DNA of 48,006 bases from Oscillospiraceae bacterium. GTDB lineage: Bacteria; Bacillota; Clostridia; Oscillospirales; Ruminococcaceae. The stretch lies in assembly GCA_017521325.1 (NCBI GenBank), contig JAFXCV010000054.1:1-48006 (forward strand), written 5' to 3'. The notes below the pieces were generated by a model. The model had not been told where the DNA came from. It ran no database searches and saw only the letters and a program-made list of their open reading frames with translations. This document shows, in pieces, positions 5,288-13,741 of this stretch. Each line of letters starts with the position of its first letter. The stretch's first letter is position 1. The position numbers were made by a program, and so were the translations under genes.

Positions 5288-8245
5288 ATGAATTCAAAAT
5301 TCTGGAAACGCCTGACAGGGGCATTCCTTGCCTGTGCGATGGCGCTGCCGACGGTTTCCGGTGGAATGCCTGCGCAGAAGGCTGAGCCGGTATCCGCAGC
5401 GGGAACCAATTTCCACTTCGATTTCGGAGGCGGCGGCACAGCAAGCGGCTACACGGGCGTCAGTGCAACCACGGGCTACAACAAGTCCACGGGCTATGGC
5501 TTTGCCAATACGGGCAATGTCAAGAATGTATCGGCAAGCGGCGGCGGCGCACTGAGCGATGCCGTGCAGTTTACCAATACCAGCTGGAGCAACACTTTCA
5601 ACGTCGATCTGCCCAACGGTCTGTACCGTGTGAGCGTTACACTCGGCAACACAAACCGTACCTCCGTTGTTATGGAGGGCATGATGCAGATCGTCAACAT
5701 GACGGGCAACAATGCAACCGACAGCATTCTCGTTCCGATCACCGACGGTCAGCTCAACATCATGGCAACCGACGGCAAGGCAGGCTATGCGCATACGATG
5801 AGTGCGCTTGACATCGAGTGGGTTTCCGGCGAAACTACACTTCCGCCGACGATCTGGATGTGCGGTGACTCCACCGTCTGCAACTACTACCCCAAGGCAA
5901 CCAGCGGTCAGGCAGGCTGGGGACAGGTGCTTGACCAGTATGTGGATCCTTCATGGCAGGTGCGCAACATGGCTGCCAGCGGACAGTATGCAAAGGGCTT
6001 TGTGGATGCAGGACAGTTTGCGCCCATCCTCAAATACGGCAAGCCGGGAGATATTTACATTATTTCCATCGGAATCAACGATACAAATTATTCCAATGCA
6101 ACCGAATATACGGAAGTTGTAACTTCCATGGTGCAGCAGGCAAAGGCAAAGGGCATGCAGGTCATCCTCGTCAAGCAGCAGGGACGTGCAAGCGACGTCA
6201 ACAGAAATCCCTTGCTGACGGGCAGATGGTTCGGCGGACAGCTTGACGCCATCGGTGCTGCTGAGGGCGTGCAGGTCATCGACCTGTTCACACTGTGGCA
6301 GAATCACACAACATCCATTGGTTATGACGCTACGCTCGGACTCTATTGCAGCGGCGATGATCTCCATCCGAACCGCAAGGGTGCCATGAAGCTTGCAGAG
6401 CTTGCTTCCTCGCAGATCGACTGGAGCAATACAGGCAACGTTGCAGGTGGCGCAGAGATCGAGGAAAACACTCCCTTCCTGCTGCGCAACGGCAACAGCG
6501 GTCTGTATCTCTCCGTTGACGGTGCGGCTGAACAGGGTACGAACGTTGCACAGACGGGCATTACCGGTCTTGCAGAGGGCCGCAACCTCTGGAAGGCAGA
6601 GGCTGCGGAGGATGGCTACTACAGACTCTACAGCTGCGCAAATGACAGCACGCTTCTGGACGTAGAAGGGGCCAAGAACGAAAACGGCACCAATATTGCA
6701 CTCTGGGGCAACAGCGGCTCCGACGCACAGCTTTTCAAATTTATTCCGCAGGCAGACGGCAGCTATGTCATTGCCACAAAGGCAAGTGATGACAAGCGTT
6801 GTGCGGATGTCATTGATGCGGATAAATCCAGCGGCGCCAATATCCGCCAGTGGGAGCGCAACGGGCATGCATGCCAGACATGGTTCCTGGAAAAGGTCGT
6901 TGAACCCGCAGGAGAATTCACCCCCGGCGATGTCAACGAGGACGGCGTGATCAATGCCTTTGACGTTGCCATCATGAAGAAAATGCTCAGCGACGGCAAC
7001 CTCACCCGCAGACAGAAGCGTCCGGCAGATGCTAATGCGGACTTTACTCTGACAGCCGACGACTGCAAAATGCTCACCGATTTTGTCCTGAACAGAGGCA
7101 GCATTGAGCCTTCCGCAACGGGCAACCGTGTGTACTATGCGGTGGATCAGGCATATTACAGCGGTGTTGAGGAGGATTACAACCTCGGCTATGTGTCCGA
7201 CGCTTATCTGAATCTGGACAACAAGATCGGAAGCTTTGCGGAATGGACTGTGACCGTTCCGAAGGACGGCAATTTCCTTTGCACCTTCCTGATTGCAAAC
7301 GGCAGCGCAAGCAACCGCACCATGAAGATCGAAGTGAACAACGAAAAGGATTACTGGATGCAGGATTTCCTGACAACGGGCGCTTGGACAACATGGCAGG
7401 AAAGAGGTATTGTACTTCCCCTGAAGGCAGGCAAGAACATCATCCGCACCACTTCCGCAACGGCGGAGGGCGGCCCGAATATCGACTATCTGCGTCTGGA
7501 ATGGACGGATGAGCCGATCGCAGGCATTTACAATCCTACCACCACACCCGAAACTCCCGGTGCATCCGGCAAGACAATTTACATTGCAGGTGACTCCACC
7601 GTACAGACCTACAACGCAAGCTATGCTCCGCAGCAGGGCTGGGGCGCATTCCTGGGCAATTACCTGAACGATGTGAACGTTTCCAACCACGCCATTGCAG
7701 GCAGAAGCTCCAAGAGCTTCTACGACAACGGCAGACTCGATACGATCCTCAACGAGATCAAGCCCGGCGATTACCTGTTCGTACAGTTCGGCATCAACGA
7801 CGCTGCATACAACAAGGCAGAGCGTTATGCACCGACCTGCGGCTCTGTTCCGGGTACGGACGGCAGTTTCGAATTCTATATGGCAAAGTATATCGAGGGA
7901 GCAAAGGCAAAGGGCGCAACCCCCGTGCTTGTAACAACTGTAATCGGTCTGAAATCCTATGACAACAATTCCAAGAAGTTCGTAGGAAGCTACACGAACT
8001 ACTGTGACGCAATGAAAAAATGCGCTGCATATTACAAGATCCCCTGTATCGACCTGAATACACTGATGGTTAACCATTACAATTCCATTGGCTATGACAA
8101 GGCGTATACCTATCACATGATCTCCACGGGCAACGGTTCCACCGACCAGACACACTTTACGGAAACCGGTGCAAATGCCGTGGCAGGACTTGTGGCAAAT
8201 GGTATCAAGGGGCTGAATGTGGATATTTCTTCCAACGTGAAATAA
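5288..8245 (+). CDS. Secreted double CE12 rhamnogalacturonan acetylesterase with internal dockerin
   Basis: A 985-aa modular secreted enzyme. The order is: signal peptide (cut near residue 38); a beta-sandwich of the kind found before CE12 domains (~40-185); a first SGNH/CE12 domain with GDS (Ser195), GIND and D357-x-x-H360; a ricin-type beta-trefoil, CBM13-like (~394-538); a type I dockerin (GDVNEDG from 547, second loop ADANAD, to ~607); a CBM35-like module (~612-745); and a second CE12 domain with GDS (Ser770), GIND and D953-x-x-H956. CE12 enzymes remove acetyl groups from rhamnogalacturonan I, opening pectin to lyases and hydrolases. Both catalytic sets look intact. The dockerin should bind a cohesin of a cellulosome; an internal position is uncommon. 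AAGGAGG precedes the ATG. It converges with the GH43 arabinanase, which fits a shared role in pectin use. Confidence 0.92.
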   Translation: MNSKFWKRLTGAFLACAMALPTVSGGMPAQKAEPVSAAGTNFHFDFGGGGTASGYTGVSATTGYNKSTGYGFANTGNVKNVSASGGGALSDAVQFTNTSWSNTFNVDLPNGLYRVSVTLGNTNRTSVVMEGMMQIVNMTGNNATDSILVPITDGQLNIMATDGKAGYAHTMSALDIEWVSGETTLPPTIWMCGDSTVCNYYPKATSGQAGWGQVLDQYVDPSWQVRNMAASGQYAKGFVDAGQFAPILKYGKPGDIYIISIGINDTNYSNATEYTEVVTSMVQQAKAKGMQVILVKQQGRASDVNRNPLLTGRWFGGQLDAIGAAEGVQVIDLFTLWQNHTTSIGYDATLGLYCSGDDLHPNRKGAMKLAELASSQIDWSNTGNVAGGAEIEENTPFLLRNGNSGLYLSVDGAAEQGTNVAQTGITGLAEGRNLWKAEAAEDGYYRLYSCANDSTLLDVEGAKNENGTNIALWGNSGSDAQLFKFIPQADGSYVIATKASDDKRCADVIDADKSSGANIRQWERNGHACQTWFLEKVVEPAGEFTPGDVNEDGVINAFDVAIMKKMLSDGNLTRRQKRPADANADFTLTADDCKMLTDFVLNRGSIEPSATGNRVYYAVDQAYYSGVEEDYNLGYVSDAYLNLDNKIGSFAEWTVTVPKDGNFLCTFLIANGSASNRTMKIEVNNEKDYWMQDFLTTGAWTTWQERGIVLPLKAGKNIIRTTSATAEGGPNIDYLRLEWTDEPIAGIYNPTTTPETPGASGKTIYIAGDSTVQTYNASYAPQQGWGAFLGNYLNDVNVSNHAIAGRSSKSFYDNGRLDTILNEIKPGDYLFVQFGINDAAYNKAERYAPTCGSVPGTDGSFEFYMAKYIEGAKAKGATPVLVTTVIGLKSYDNNSKKFVGSYTNYCDAMKKCAAYYKIPCIDLNTLMVNHYNSIGYDKAYTYHMISTGNGSTDQTHFTETGANAVAGLVANGIKGLNVDISSNVK

Positions 8246-8263
8246 TGGGATAAGAGGTTAACG

Positions 8264-8303
8264 GATTGCCGCCGCAGAAATTCTGCGGCGGCGATCTGTT
8301 TTT
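8264..8303 (+). terminator. Terminator after the CE12 gene
   Basis: A near-perfect 16-bp stem (8264-8279 with 8281-8296, rich in GCCGCCGC) is followed by TGTTTTTT. The stretch 8304-8418 beyond it holds nothing I can identify. Confidence 0.8.
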
Positions 8304-8418
8304 TCTGCAATAATTCCGGATTTTTCGAATTTTGCAAAACCGTATGTGATGTATTACGCTCCCGCAATAATATGATATCACGCATCGGAAGAATAGAATT
8401 ATACAGCAGAAGCCGGAA

Positions 8419-8450
8419 AACGAAAAGCGATCGGGGTATCCCCCGATCGC
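8419..8450 (-). terminator. Terminator of the GH43 transcript
   Basis: A 10-bp GC-rich stem (8427-8436 with 8441-8450) is followed on the minus strand by TTTTCGTTTT. It lies about 100 bases past the GH43 stop codon, beyond the long inverted repeat. Confidence 0.65.
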
Positions 8451-8472
8451 CTGCATGGTATATTACGTTTTT

Positions 8473-8548
8473 ATACGAATCCCCTACGCCGCCTCTGGCG
8501 GCTAAACTCGAATAGAGTTTTGTCTATTCGAGTTTAGGGGATTCGTAT
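8473..8548. repeat. Long inverted repeat with nested hairpin at the GH43 stop codon
   Basis: The right arm (8523-8548, 26 bases) pairs perfectly with a left arm that is split by an 18-base insert: 8473-8485, then the insert (8486-8503, itself a GCCGCC/GGCGGC hairpin), then 8504-8516. The central loop is GTTTTG. The right arm runs into the stop codon of the arabinanase gene. Confidence 0.8.
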
Positions 8549-11256
8549 TATCCGAGCAAAAGCTTCTTCATTGCCGCAAGATCGAATGCATTGACCTTCC
8601 CGTCCACGCACAGATCGCCTGCGAGGCAGTCGGTGATCTCTCCTGCACAGATAAGCCATTTCTGGAGCATGATGACATCCAGCACCGAGAATTCTCCGTC
8701 TGCATTGACATCGCCGATCACATTCTTTTCTGCCTTTGCAGGCTCCAGAACGAATTTCTGACCGTCGCCGCCCCAGAATTCCCTCTGGCAGATATTCGCA
8801 CCGGCTTGCGTGCTGATTTCATACACATCCACGCAGCCCGTGCCGCCCGATGCCGCTGTCAGCAGCGAGTAGCTGCCGTCCCTATTGCACTGGATCGTGA
8901 ATTTCTGCGAAGCATCCCCCGTAAGAGACGAAAGGGAGATATTCGCACCGTTTTCCGGAGAACCATTCTCTACCGTCAGTGTCCTTCCTCTTGCATCCTG
9001 CACGGTGTAGGTGCCGTCAGCCTGCTTTGTGAAAGTCCATGTCTGCGCTGCATCCTGCACCGCATTGCCGCCGTCGTCCGCAATAAACAGTCCGCTGTTG
9101 ATATTGCGGATGGTGTAGCTGCCGTCGGGAACGGCAGGATGTACGGGTTCCAGCTTCCAGAGCTGGCAGTCGCCGCCCCAGTATTCCCACTGGTTAATGT
9201 TGCCGCCGTTTTCGGTTGACCAGTCGTAAACGTCAAGCACCGCCGCATCGCCTGCGGATTTCGCAACAATGCCATAGTACATGCCGTTTTTCATGAACTT
9301 CCAGAGCTGGTTGTCCGAGCCGTTGTAAGGCTGGAGCACCACATTCAGTCCGTTGTCCGCATTGCTGCCGTCCACGGCGGCGCACATGCTTTCATCCGAC
9401 ATGGATACGATTCTGCAATAGCCGTCCTTCTCAGAAACGATGCGCCATTCCTGCGTGTTTTTGCCATTTTTTGTCCACTGCTGGATGTTCTCTCCGTCAA
9501 TGTCCAGCACCATGCCGCTGTGCTTGTTAGTAATATAATAACTCACACCACTCAGATACGCCGTGCCGCTAAGCACAGCGGTTTCGCCGAAGCCCGAAAC
9601 GGAATCGGGAGCATAGACAAGACTGTGCGAAGCGTCCGTGTAATCGAGAAGCGGCGCACGCTCTGTTCCGGTGTAGGCAGAGGTTTTGGCACCCCAGATG
9701 GTCTGGTTGTTGCTGCCAACCGCCGTGAAGGACATCACGGGCTTTCCCGCTTCATCCTGTGCTGCGAGGAAATGTCCGCTGTATTTCTGACCGCCGATCG
9801 TAATGGTCGCAGCCGAGCTGTCCTCTGCCTGCTGCCATGTGCCGGATACCGCACCGGAAATCGTACCGTCCGAATTAAGTGTGATGTTCTGGTACTTGAT
9901 GACATTGCCATTTGTGGCATTGCCGTGGTTGATGAATTCATAATCACCGGCAATATCCGCCGTTTCGTAGCCGTATTCCGCAATGCGGTCGCCGCTGTAT
10001 TCAAAGGGCGCAACGACCGGCCAGCCGTCATCGTTGAAATACATCGCATGCACACGCACCTCATGAATTTCATTGCCTCGGTTGAAACGGGTGTGATAGA
10101 ACAGATACCACTGTCCGTCATCGTCACGCAGAACGGAATTATGACCTCCTGCCATATAGGCAGTGTCCAGACAACTAAATTGATAGTTGCCCATCACCTT
10201 CACGCCCACGCTGTCAAGGTTCGTATTGCTCTCCAGCACCGCAGGTCTGCCTGCCGCATCCGTAAACGGGCCCGTCGGGCTTGTGCTGCGGAACACACGC
10301 ATATTGTAGCCGCCCGTTGCCGTCAGACCACCGTATGTCACCCAGAGGTAGTAGTAGCCCGTTTCGGGATTGTACTCGATGAACGGGCCTTCACCGGATT
10401 TTCCGTAGCCGCCGGAGATCTTCGTACCGAAATAGCTGTCGATCATGCGTCCGTCCTCTGTGGTACCGGACTTCGGATGGATGCACTGTCCTGTCGCTTT
10501 GTCCAGCTCAATGGTGAAGATACCGCCCGACCATGAGCCGTAGGTCATGTACATTCTGCCATCCGTGTCATAATAGATGGTCGAGTCAATGGCATTGGGG
10601 AAGAGCTGGTTATTGAAATTTCCGTTACGGAACCAGCTGTCGTTCCATGTGACTTTCCCCTGTGCGATCAGCTCGTCAATATTGGTAGAGGTGTATTTGC
10701 GGTTGACATTCTTTGTGGAGCTGACTGCAAAGCTGTCATTCGGCGTAAAGCCGGAATAGATCAGAGTATCCACAAATTCATACGGACCGTCCGCATCCTT
10801 TGACACTGCATACGCAAGCACGGAGCGCATGTAGGTTGAGGTGGTGCAGAAATAGATCATGTACGCACCCTTTGAGCCGTCTTTGTTCACATAGTCGGGA
10901 TTGTACACCACGTCCGGCGCCCAGACCGCAAAACCGCCCACGCAGTCCTCCAGATTCTCGCCCGCCCATGAAAATGCGCCTGCAAGATTCTGCGAAAGAT
11001 TTCCAAAAATCGTGTTGTTAGTCGTTGCATAGCCGTTTGTAAAGCGTGTCCAGTTCTGCAGGTCGGTGGTTTTCGCCGCATCAATATGCGAACCAAACAC
11101 ATAGTATGTTCCATCCGCATCCTTGAAGATGGACGGATCATGCACGGACACCCTTGCCTTTGGCGCAGCAAATGCCATCGTGGGCAATACCGCTGATACC
11201 GCCATCACGCAGGACAGCAGCACCGCTGCCGACCGTTTAAAGCTGAATTTTTTCAT
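8548..11256 (-). CDS. Secreted GH43 endo-arabinanase with two CBM13 modules and dockerin
   Basis: A 902-aa protein. Signal peptide (cut near residue 30, AFA/AP), then a five-bladed GH43 catalytic domain with the expected acids Asp40 (HDPSIF), Asp224 (NAIDSTIYYD) and Glu289 (GEGPFIEYN). A beta-barrel domain (~445-560) like that of the endo-alpha-1,5-arabinanase Abn2 group follows, then two ricin-type beta-trefoils (~572-708 and ~709-840) and a C-terminal type I dockerin (GDVNADG and GDLCVDG loops, ~847-902). It should cut arabinan side chains of pectin outside the cell while docked on a cellulosome. The start at 11256 has AAAGGAGG; an in-frame ATG at 11280 lies upstream of this ribosome site and is less likely. 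The promoter is at 11311-11339. Confidence 0.92.
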   Translation of the reverse strand: MKKFSFKRSAAVLLSCVMAVSAVLPTMAFAAPKARVSVHDPSIFKDADGTYYVFGSHIDAAKTTDLQNWTRFTNGYATTNNTIFGNLSQNLAGAFSWAGENLEDCVGGFAVWAPDVVYNPDYVNKDGSKGAYMIYFCTTSTYMRSVLAYAVSKDADGPYEFVDTLIYSGFTPNDSFAVSSTKNVNRKYTSTNIDELIAQGKVTWNDSWFRNGNFNNQLFPNAIDSTIYYDTDGRMYMTYGSWSGGIFTIELDKATGQCIHPKSGTTEDGRMIDSYFGTKISGGYGKSGEGPFIEYNPETGYYYLWVTYGGLTATGGYNMRVFRSTSPTGPFTDAAGRPAVLESNTNLDSVGVKVMGNYQFSCLDTAYMAGGHNSVLRDDDGQWYLFYHTRFNRGNEIHEVRVHAMYFNDDGWPVVAPFEYSGDRIAEYGYETADIAGDYEFINHGNATNGNVIKYQNITLNSDGTISGAVSGTWQQAEDSSAATITIGGQKYSGHFLAAQDEAGKPVMSFTAVGSNNQTIWGAKTSAYTGTERAPLLDYTDASHSLVYAPDSVSGFGETAVLSGTAYLSGVSYYITNKHSGMVLDIDGENIQQWTKNGKNTQEWRIVSEKDGYCRIVSMSDESMCAAVDGSNADNGLNVVLQPYNGSDNQLWKFMKNGMYYGIVAKSAGDAAVLDVYDWSTENGGNINQWEYWGGDCQLWKLEPVHPAVPDGSYTIRNINSGLFIADDGGNAVQDAAQTWTFTKQADGTYTVQDARGRTLTVENGSPENGANISLSSLTGDASQKFTIQCNRDGSYSLLTAASGGTGCVDVYEISTQAGANICQREFWGGDGQKFVLEPAKAEKNVIGDVNADGEFSVLDVIMLQKWLICAGEITDCLAGDLCVDGKVNAFDLAAMKKLLLG

Positions 11257-11310
11257 TCTGACTCCTCCTTTTCGCTGCACTATTCATTCTGCCTTTTTTC
11301 GGATATGTTT

Positions 11311-11339
11311 ATTATATCATCTTAATTGCGCCGATACAA
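11311..11339 (-). promoter_or_regulatory. GH43 gene promoter
   Basis: TTGTAT (11334-11339), 17-base spacer, TATAAT (11311-11316) on the minus strand, about 55 bases before the ATG. No operator is obvious. Confidence 0.7.
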
Positions 11340-11412
11340 GGCGGAAATTTACGAAAATAGATAGAAAATCAACGGAGCAGCGGATGTTTTCCTCTTTCCA
11401 TGTATCTATCGA

Positions 11413-11880
11413 TCAGTTGCTCGACGCATCGATCTCAGCGTCGATCGCCAGCACCATTGCAAGCACCAAAATCTCATCCACGCCGCTTTGTATGTCGATC
11501 TGGTAGGCATCGCCCAGCGTAAACCACGCCTTGGAAATCCGTGCAACACAGCTGTCACCTGTATTGATGTCATAGCAATGTCCTGTAAAATCGCCCGACA
11601 CGCTCCAGCCAAGGCCTTCCACTTTGTAATTCTGTCTCAGAATTGAAAATTTTCTGGAAATTGCCGCCACGACATCCCCATCCTGCAAAATCTCGAATTT
11701 CAGCGGAAGTGAAAAAAGACGCTGGCGGATAAAAGCAAGCTCCAGACGATTGCTGTCATAAATATGCAGCCTTTTTGTGAAAATTTCACCTTCAACGTAA
11801 TATACCTCGTTTCCTGCTTCATCATAGATGGAAAACTTATCTCCGAACGTCAGAATCTTCTGTTTGATATAAAAAATCAT
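11413..11880 (-). CDS. LURP-one-related (YxjI-like) protein
   Basis: A 155-aa protein without signal peptide. The pattern MIFYIKQKILTFGDKFSIYDEAG, then a repeated beta-strand layout with GEIFTKRLHIYD, KFEILQDG and ARISKAW, matches the LOR/tubby-like fold family represented by Bacillus YxjI. The biochemical role of bacterial members is unknown; a membrane phosphoinositide-type or structural function has been suggested for the fold in general. GGGAGG precedes the ATG by 8 bases. It is transcribed from the extended -10 promoter at 11928-11956. The last residues (AIDAEIDASSN) are a normal helical tail. Confidence 0.8.
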   Translation of the reverse strand: MIFYIKQKILTFGDKFSIYDEAGNEVYYVEGEIFTKRLHIYDSNRLELAFIRQRLFSLPLKFEILQDGDVVAAISRKFSILRQNYKVEGLGWSVSGDFTGHCYDINTGDSCVARISKAWFTLGDAYQIDIQSGVDEILVLAMVLAIDAEIDASSN

Positions 11881-11927
11881 GGTGTGCCTCCCGTATTTCG
11901 TATTACGGTCACTGTGCCGTTTCTTTC

Positions 11928-11956
11928 ATTATACACGAAATGTCGATGATTTGCAA
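11928..11956 (-). promoter_or_regulatory. Promoter of the LURP-one-like gene
   Basis: TTGCAA (11951-11956), 17-base spacer, TATAAT (11928-11933) with a TG extension before the -10 box, on the minus strand. Confidence 0.75.
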
Positions 11957-12031
11957 GATATTGCGCAAAAAGCACGCCGTGCATGCAGCGGCATTTCACC
12001 GCAGCATGACCGTTCAGAGATACCGCTTCCA

Positions 12032-13321
12032 TTATCTTCCATTTGCGGGATTATCCAGAATTCTGCCGTCCTCGGCAAATCGTGAACCATGGCAGGCGCA
12101 ATCCCACGAATGCTCGGCTGCATTCCAGTGCAGCGCACAGCCCAGATGCGGACAGCGTCTGCCGGTAAAGCGCAGGAGATTGGCGATGGATTCCAGACCG
12201 TTTACGAAAAGCTGCGGTTTCAGAATGCTTCTCGACGGGCTGAACAGTTCCGCATATTCGTTTCTTTTGCCCTGCACCAGATCCGAAAGCAGCATTGCCG
12301 AGAGCATTGCCCCCGTCATGCCCCATTTGTTGAAGCCCGTCGCTGTGAAAAGCTGTGTTGTCCTGCCGGAATACCGCCCGATATAGGGCATTTCATCCAG
12401 ACTCATGCAATCCTGTGCTGCCCAGCGGCAATACTCCTTTGCGTTGGGATAGTACTGCTGTGCGAAATGCCGCAGCTCCGTCCAGTTGCCGCCTTTTTTG
12501 CCTGTGCGGTGTCCGCCGCCGCCAAGAAGGAGATAATCGCCATAGTTACGGAAAGAAAGCCCCGTTCTGCTTTCATCCACATACATTCCGTCCACATTCT
12601 GCGCATGTTCGAGCGCAAGCACATAGGAGCGATGCTGGTAAAGCTTGAGAAAATAGCTGCCGTGCTTATTGATGAAAGGGAAATGCGTTGCGGCAATCAC
12701 CGTTTTTGCTGTGATGTTTCCACAGTCCGTCACCGCCGTATTTCCACGCATTTCCTGCACAAGAGTATTCTCATAGACAGGCAGATCCCCTGCAATGGCG
12801 GCAATGAATTTCAGCGGATGAAATTGTGCCTGATCGGGGAACATCACCGCACCTGCCGTCTGAAACGGCAGCGGAAGCTTCTCACGAAACTGCACATGAT
12901 ACCCTATTTTCGAAAGTGCCTCCATCTCCTGCTCCAGCACTTTCCTGTCACCGAGGGAATAGACAAAGTTGTCCTTTCGCTCGTAGTCGCAGTCGATTTT
13001 TTCGCAAAGCTCCGCATATTTTGCGAAAGCCATGCGGTTGGCTTCAAGATACCTTCGTGCAGCTTCCGCACCGCTGCTTTGCAGAAGCTTGTGATAGAGC
13101 AGCCCATGCTGAAATGTGATTTTCGCCGTGGTATGTCCCGTTGTGCCGCTGCAGATGCGGTTCTTTTCCACGAGGATGCATTCCACGCCGTTTTGTCTCA
13201 GAAAATACGCTGTCAGAATTCCCGCTAAACCTCCTCCGATGATGAGGACATCGGTTTTCACCGCTTCCTCAAGCTTCGGAAAGGACGGTAACTCCGCATT
13301 CTTCTGCCAAATTGATTCCAT
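12032..13321 (-). CDS. FAD-dependent oxidoreductase with C-terminal Rieske domain
   Basis: A 429-aa cytoplasmic protein. The N-terminus has a dinucleotide-binding motif (DVLIIGGGLAG, Gly29-Gly34) and the DadA/glycine-oxidase-type layout (GTTGHTTAKI, TGFNKWGMTGAMLSA near the FAD ribose). The last 40 residues form a compact Rieske [2Fe-2S] domain with ligands Cys390, His392, Cys408 and His411 (CPHLGC and CACHGS). Such fusions (Bacillus YhfW-like) are common in Firmicutes, but their substrate is unknown. The protein is shorter than the ~500 aa of YhfW and ends six residues after ILDNPA, near the normal end of the Rieske fold. AGGAGG precedes the ATG. It follows the 91-aa gene but a hairpin at 13337-13366 lies between them. 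Confidence 0.88.
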   Translation of the reverse strand: MESIWQKNAELPSFPKLEEAVKTDVLIIGGGLAGILTAYFLRQNGVECILVEKNRICSGTTGHTTAKITFQHGLLYHKLLQSSGAEAARRYLEANRMAFAKYAELCEKIDCDYERKDNFVYSLGDRKVLEQEMEALSKIGYHVQFREKLPLPFQTAGAVMFPDQAQFHPLKFIAAIAGDLPVYENTLVQEMRGNTAVTDCGNITAKTVIAATHFPFINKHGSYFLKLYQHRSYVLALEHAQNVDGMYVDESRTGLSFRNYGDYLLLGGGGHRTGKKGGNWTELRHFAQQYYPNAKEYCRWAAQDCMSLDEMPYIGRYSGRTTQLFTATGFNKWGMTGAMLSAMLLSDLVQGKRNEYAELFSPSRSILKPQLFVNGLESIANLLRFTGRRCPHLGCALHWNAAEHSWDCACHGSRFAEDGRILDNPANGR

Positions 13322-13336
13322 AGTTCCTCCTATAAT

Positions 13337-13366
13337 AACGCCGCCTGATTATTTTCAGACGGCGTT
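13337..13366 (-). terminator. Hairpin between the 91-aa gene and the FAD oxidoreductase gene
   Basis: A 12-bp stem with one mismatch (13337-13348 with 13355-13366), followed on the minus strand by TTATTATAGGAGG. The U-tract is poor, so it may be a partial terminator or an RNA-stabilising hairpin; the next ribosome site follows at once. Confidence 0.5.
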
Positions 13367-13370
13367 GTCA

Positions 13371-13646
13371 TCATAGATCCTGCAGATCCGCAGCGGTCAG
13401 GTCATTCTCCACATTATCCCTTGCAAGGTCGTTGTCGATCACCGCATACACATCGGAGATCGGCTTTTCCTGCGTGAACGGCTTTGTGTGATACACCTTC
13501 TGCGCAGGCGGTCTTGTGCCGGCAATAATGGGGTTTGCGTGTGTCTTCCCGTGCTTTGCTTTTCCCTGAATTTCGGGAACTGCGGCGGCTGTATTCTTCG
13601 GCTCTGTGTGCGTCCGTTCAGGACGGCTCATGCCCTGTTTTGCCAT
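13371..13646 (-). CDS. Small conserved hypothetical protein, 91 aa
   Basis: A small, polar, Pro/Lys/His-rich protein with no signal peptide or hydrophobic core. It includes EIQGKAKHGKTHANPI and PAQKVYHTKPF, which suggests a largely disordered protein. I have the impression that similar short proteins occur in related Clostridia but know of no function. The start at 13646 is selected because GAGGTGA lies 6 bases upstream; the in-frame ATG at 13652 overlaps that ribosome site. Confidence 0.65.
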   Translation of the reverse strand: MAKQGMSRPERTHTEPKNTAAAVPEIQGKAKHGKTHANPIIAGTRPPAQKVYHTKPFTQEKPISDVYAVIDNDLARDNVENDLTAADLQDL

Positions 13647-13692
13647 GTTCATCACCTCGGAATTAGTATGCGGCATATTTTTTTAATTATGT

Positions 13693-13723
13693 ATAAAAAA
13701 CGAACCCACTCCGCAGCGGAGTG
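13693..13723 (-). terminator. Terminator at the distal end of the binding-protein cluster
   Basis: An 8-bp GC-rich stem (13707-13714 with 13716-13723) followed on the minus strand by GGTTCGTTTTTTAT, 20 bases past the stop codon of the propeller-only gene. Confidence 0.75.
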
Positions 13724-13741
13724 AGTCCGAAACAAAATCAA

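Noticed and set aside
5951..8155. A 734-codon open frame on the minus strand inside the CE12 gene
   Set aside because: It is antisense to an intact modular enzyme, has no ribosome site or recognisable domain, and has the composition of a shadow frame.
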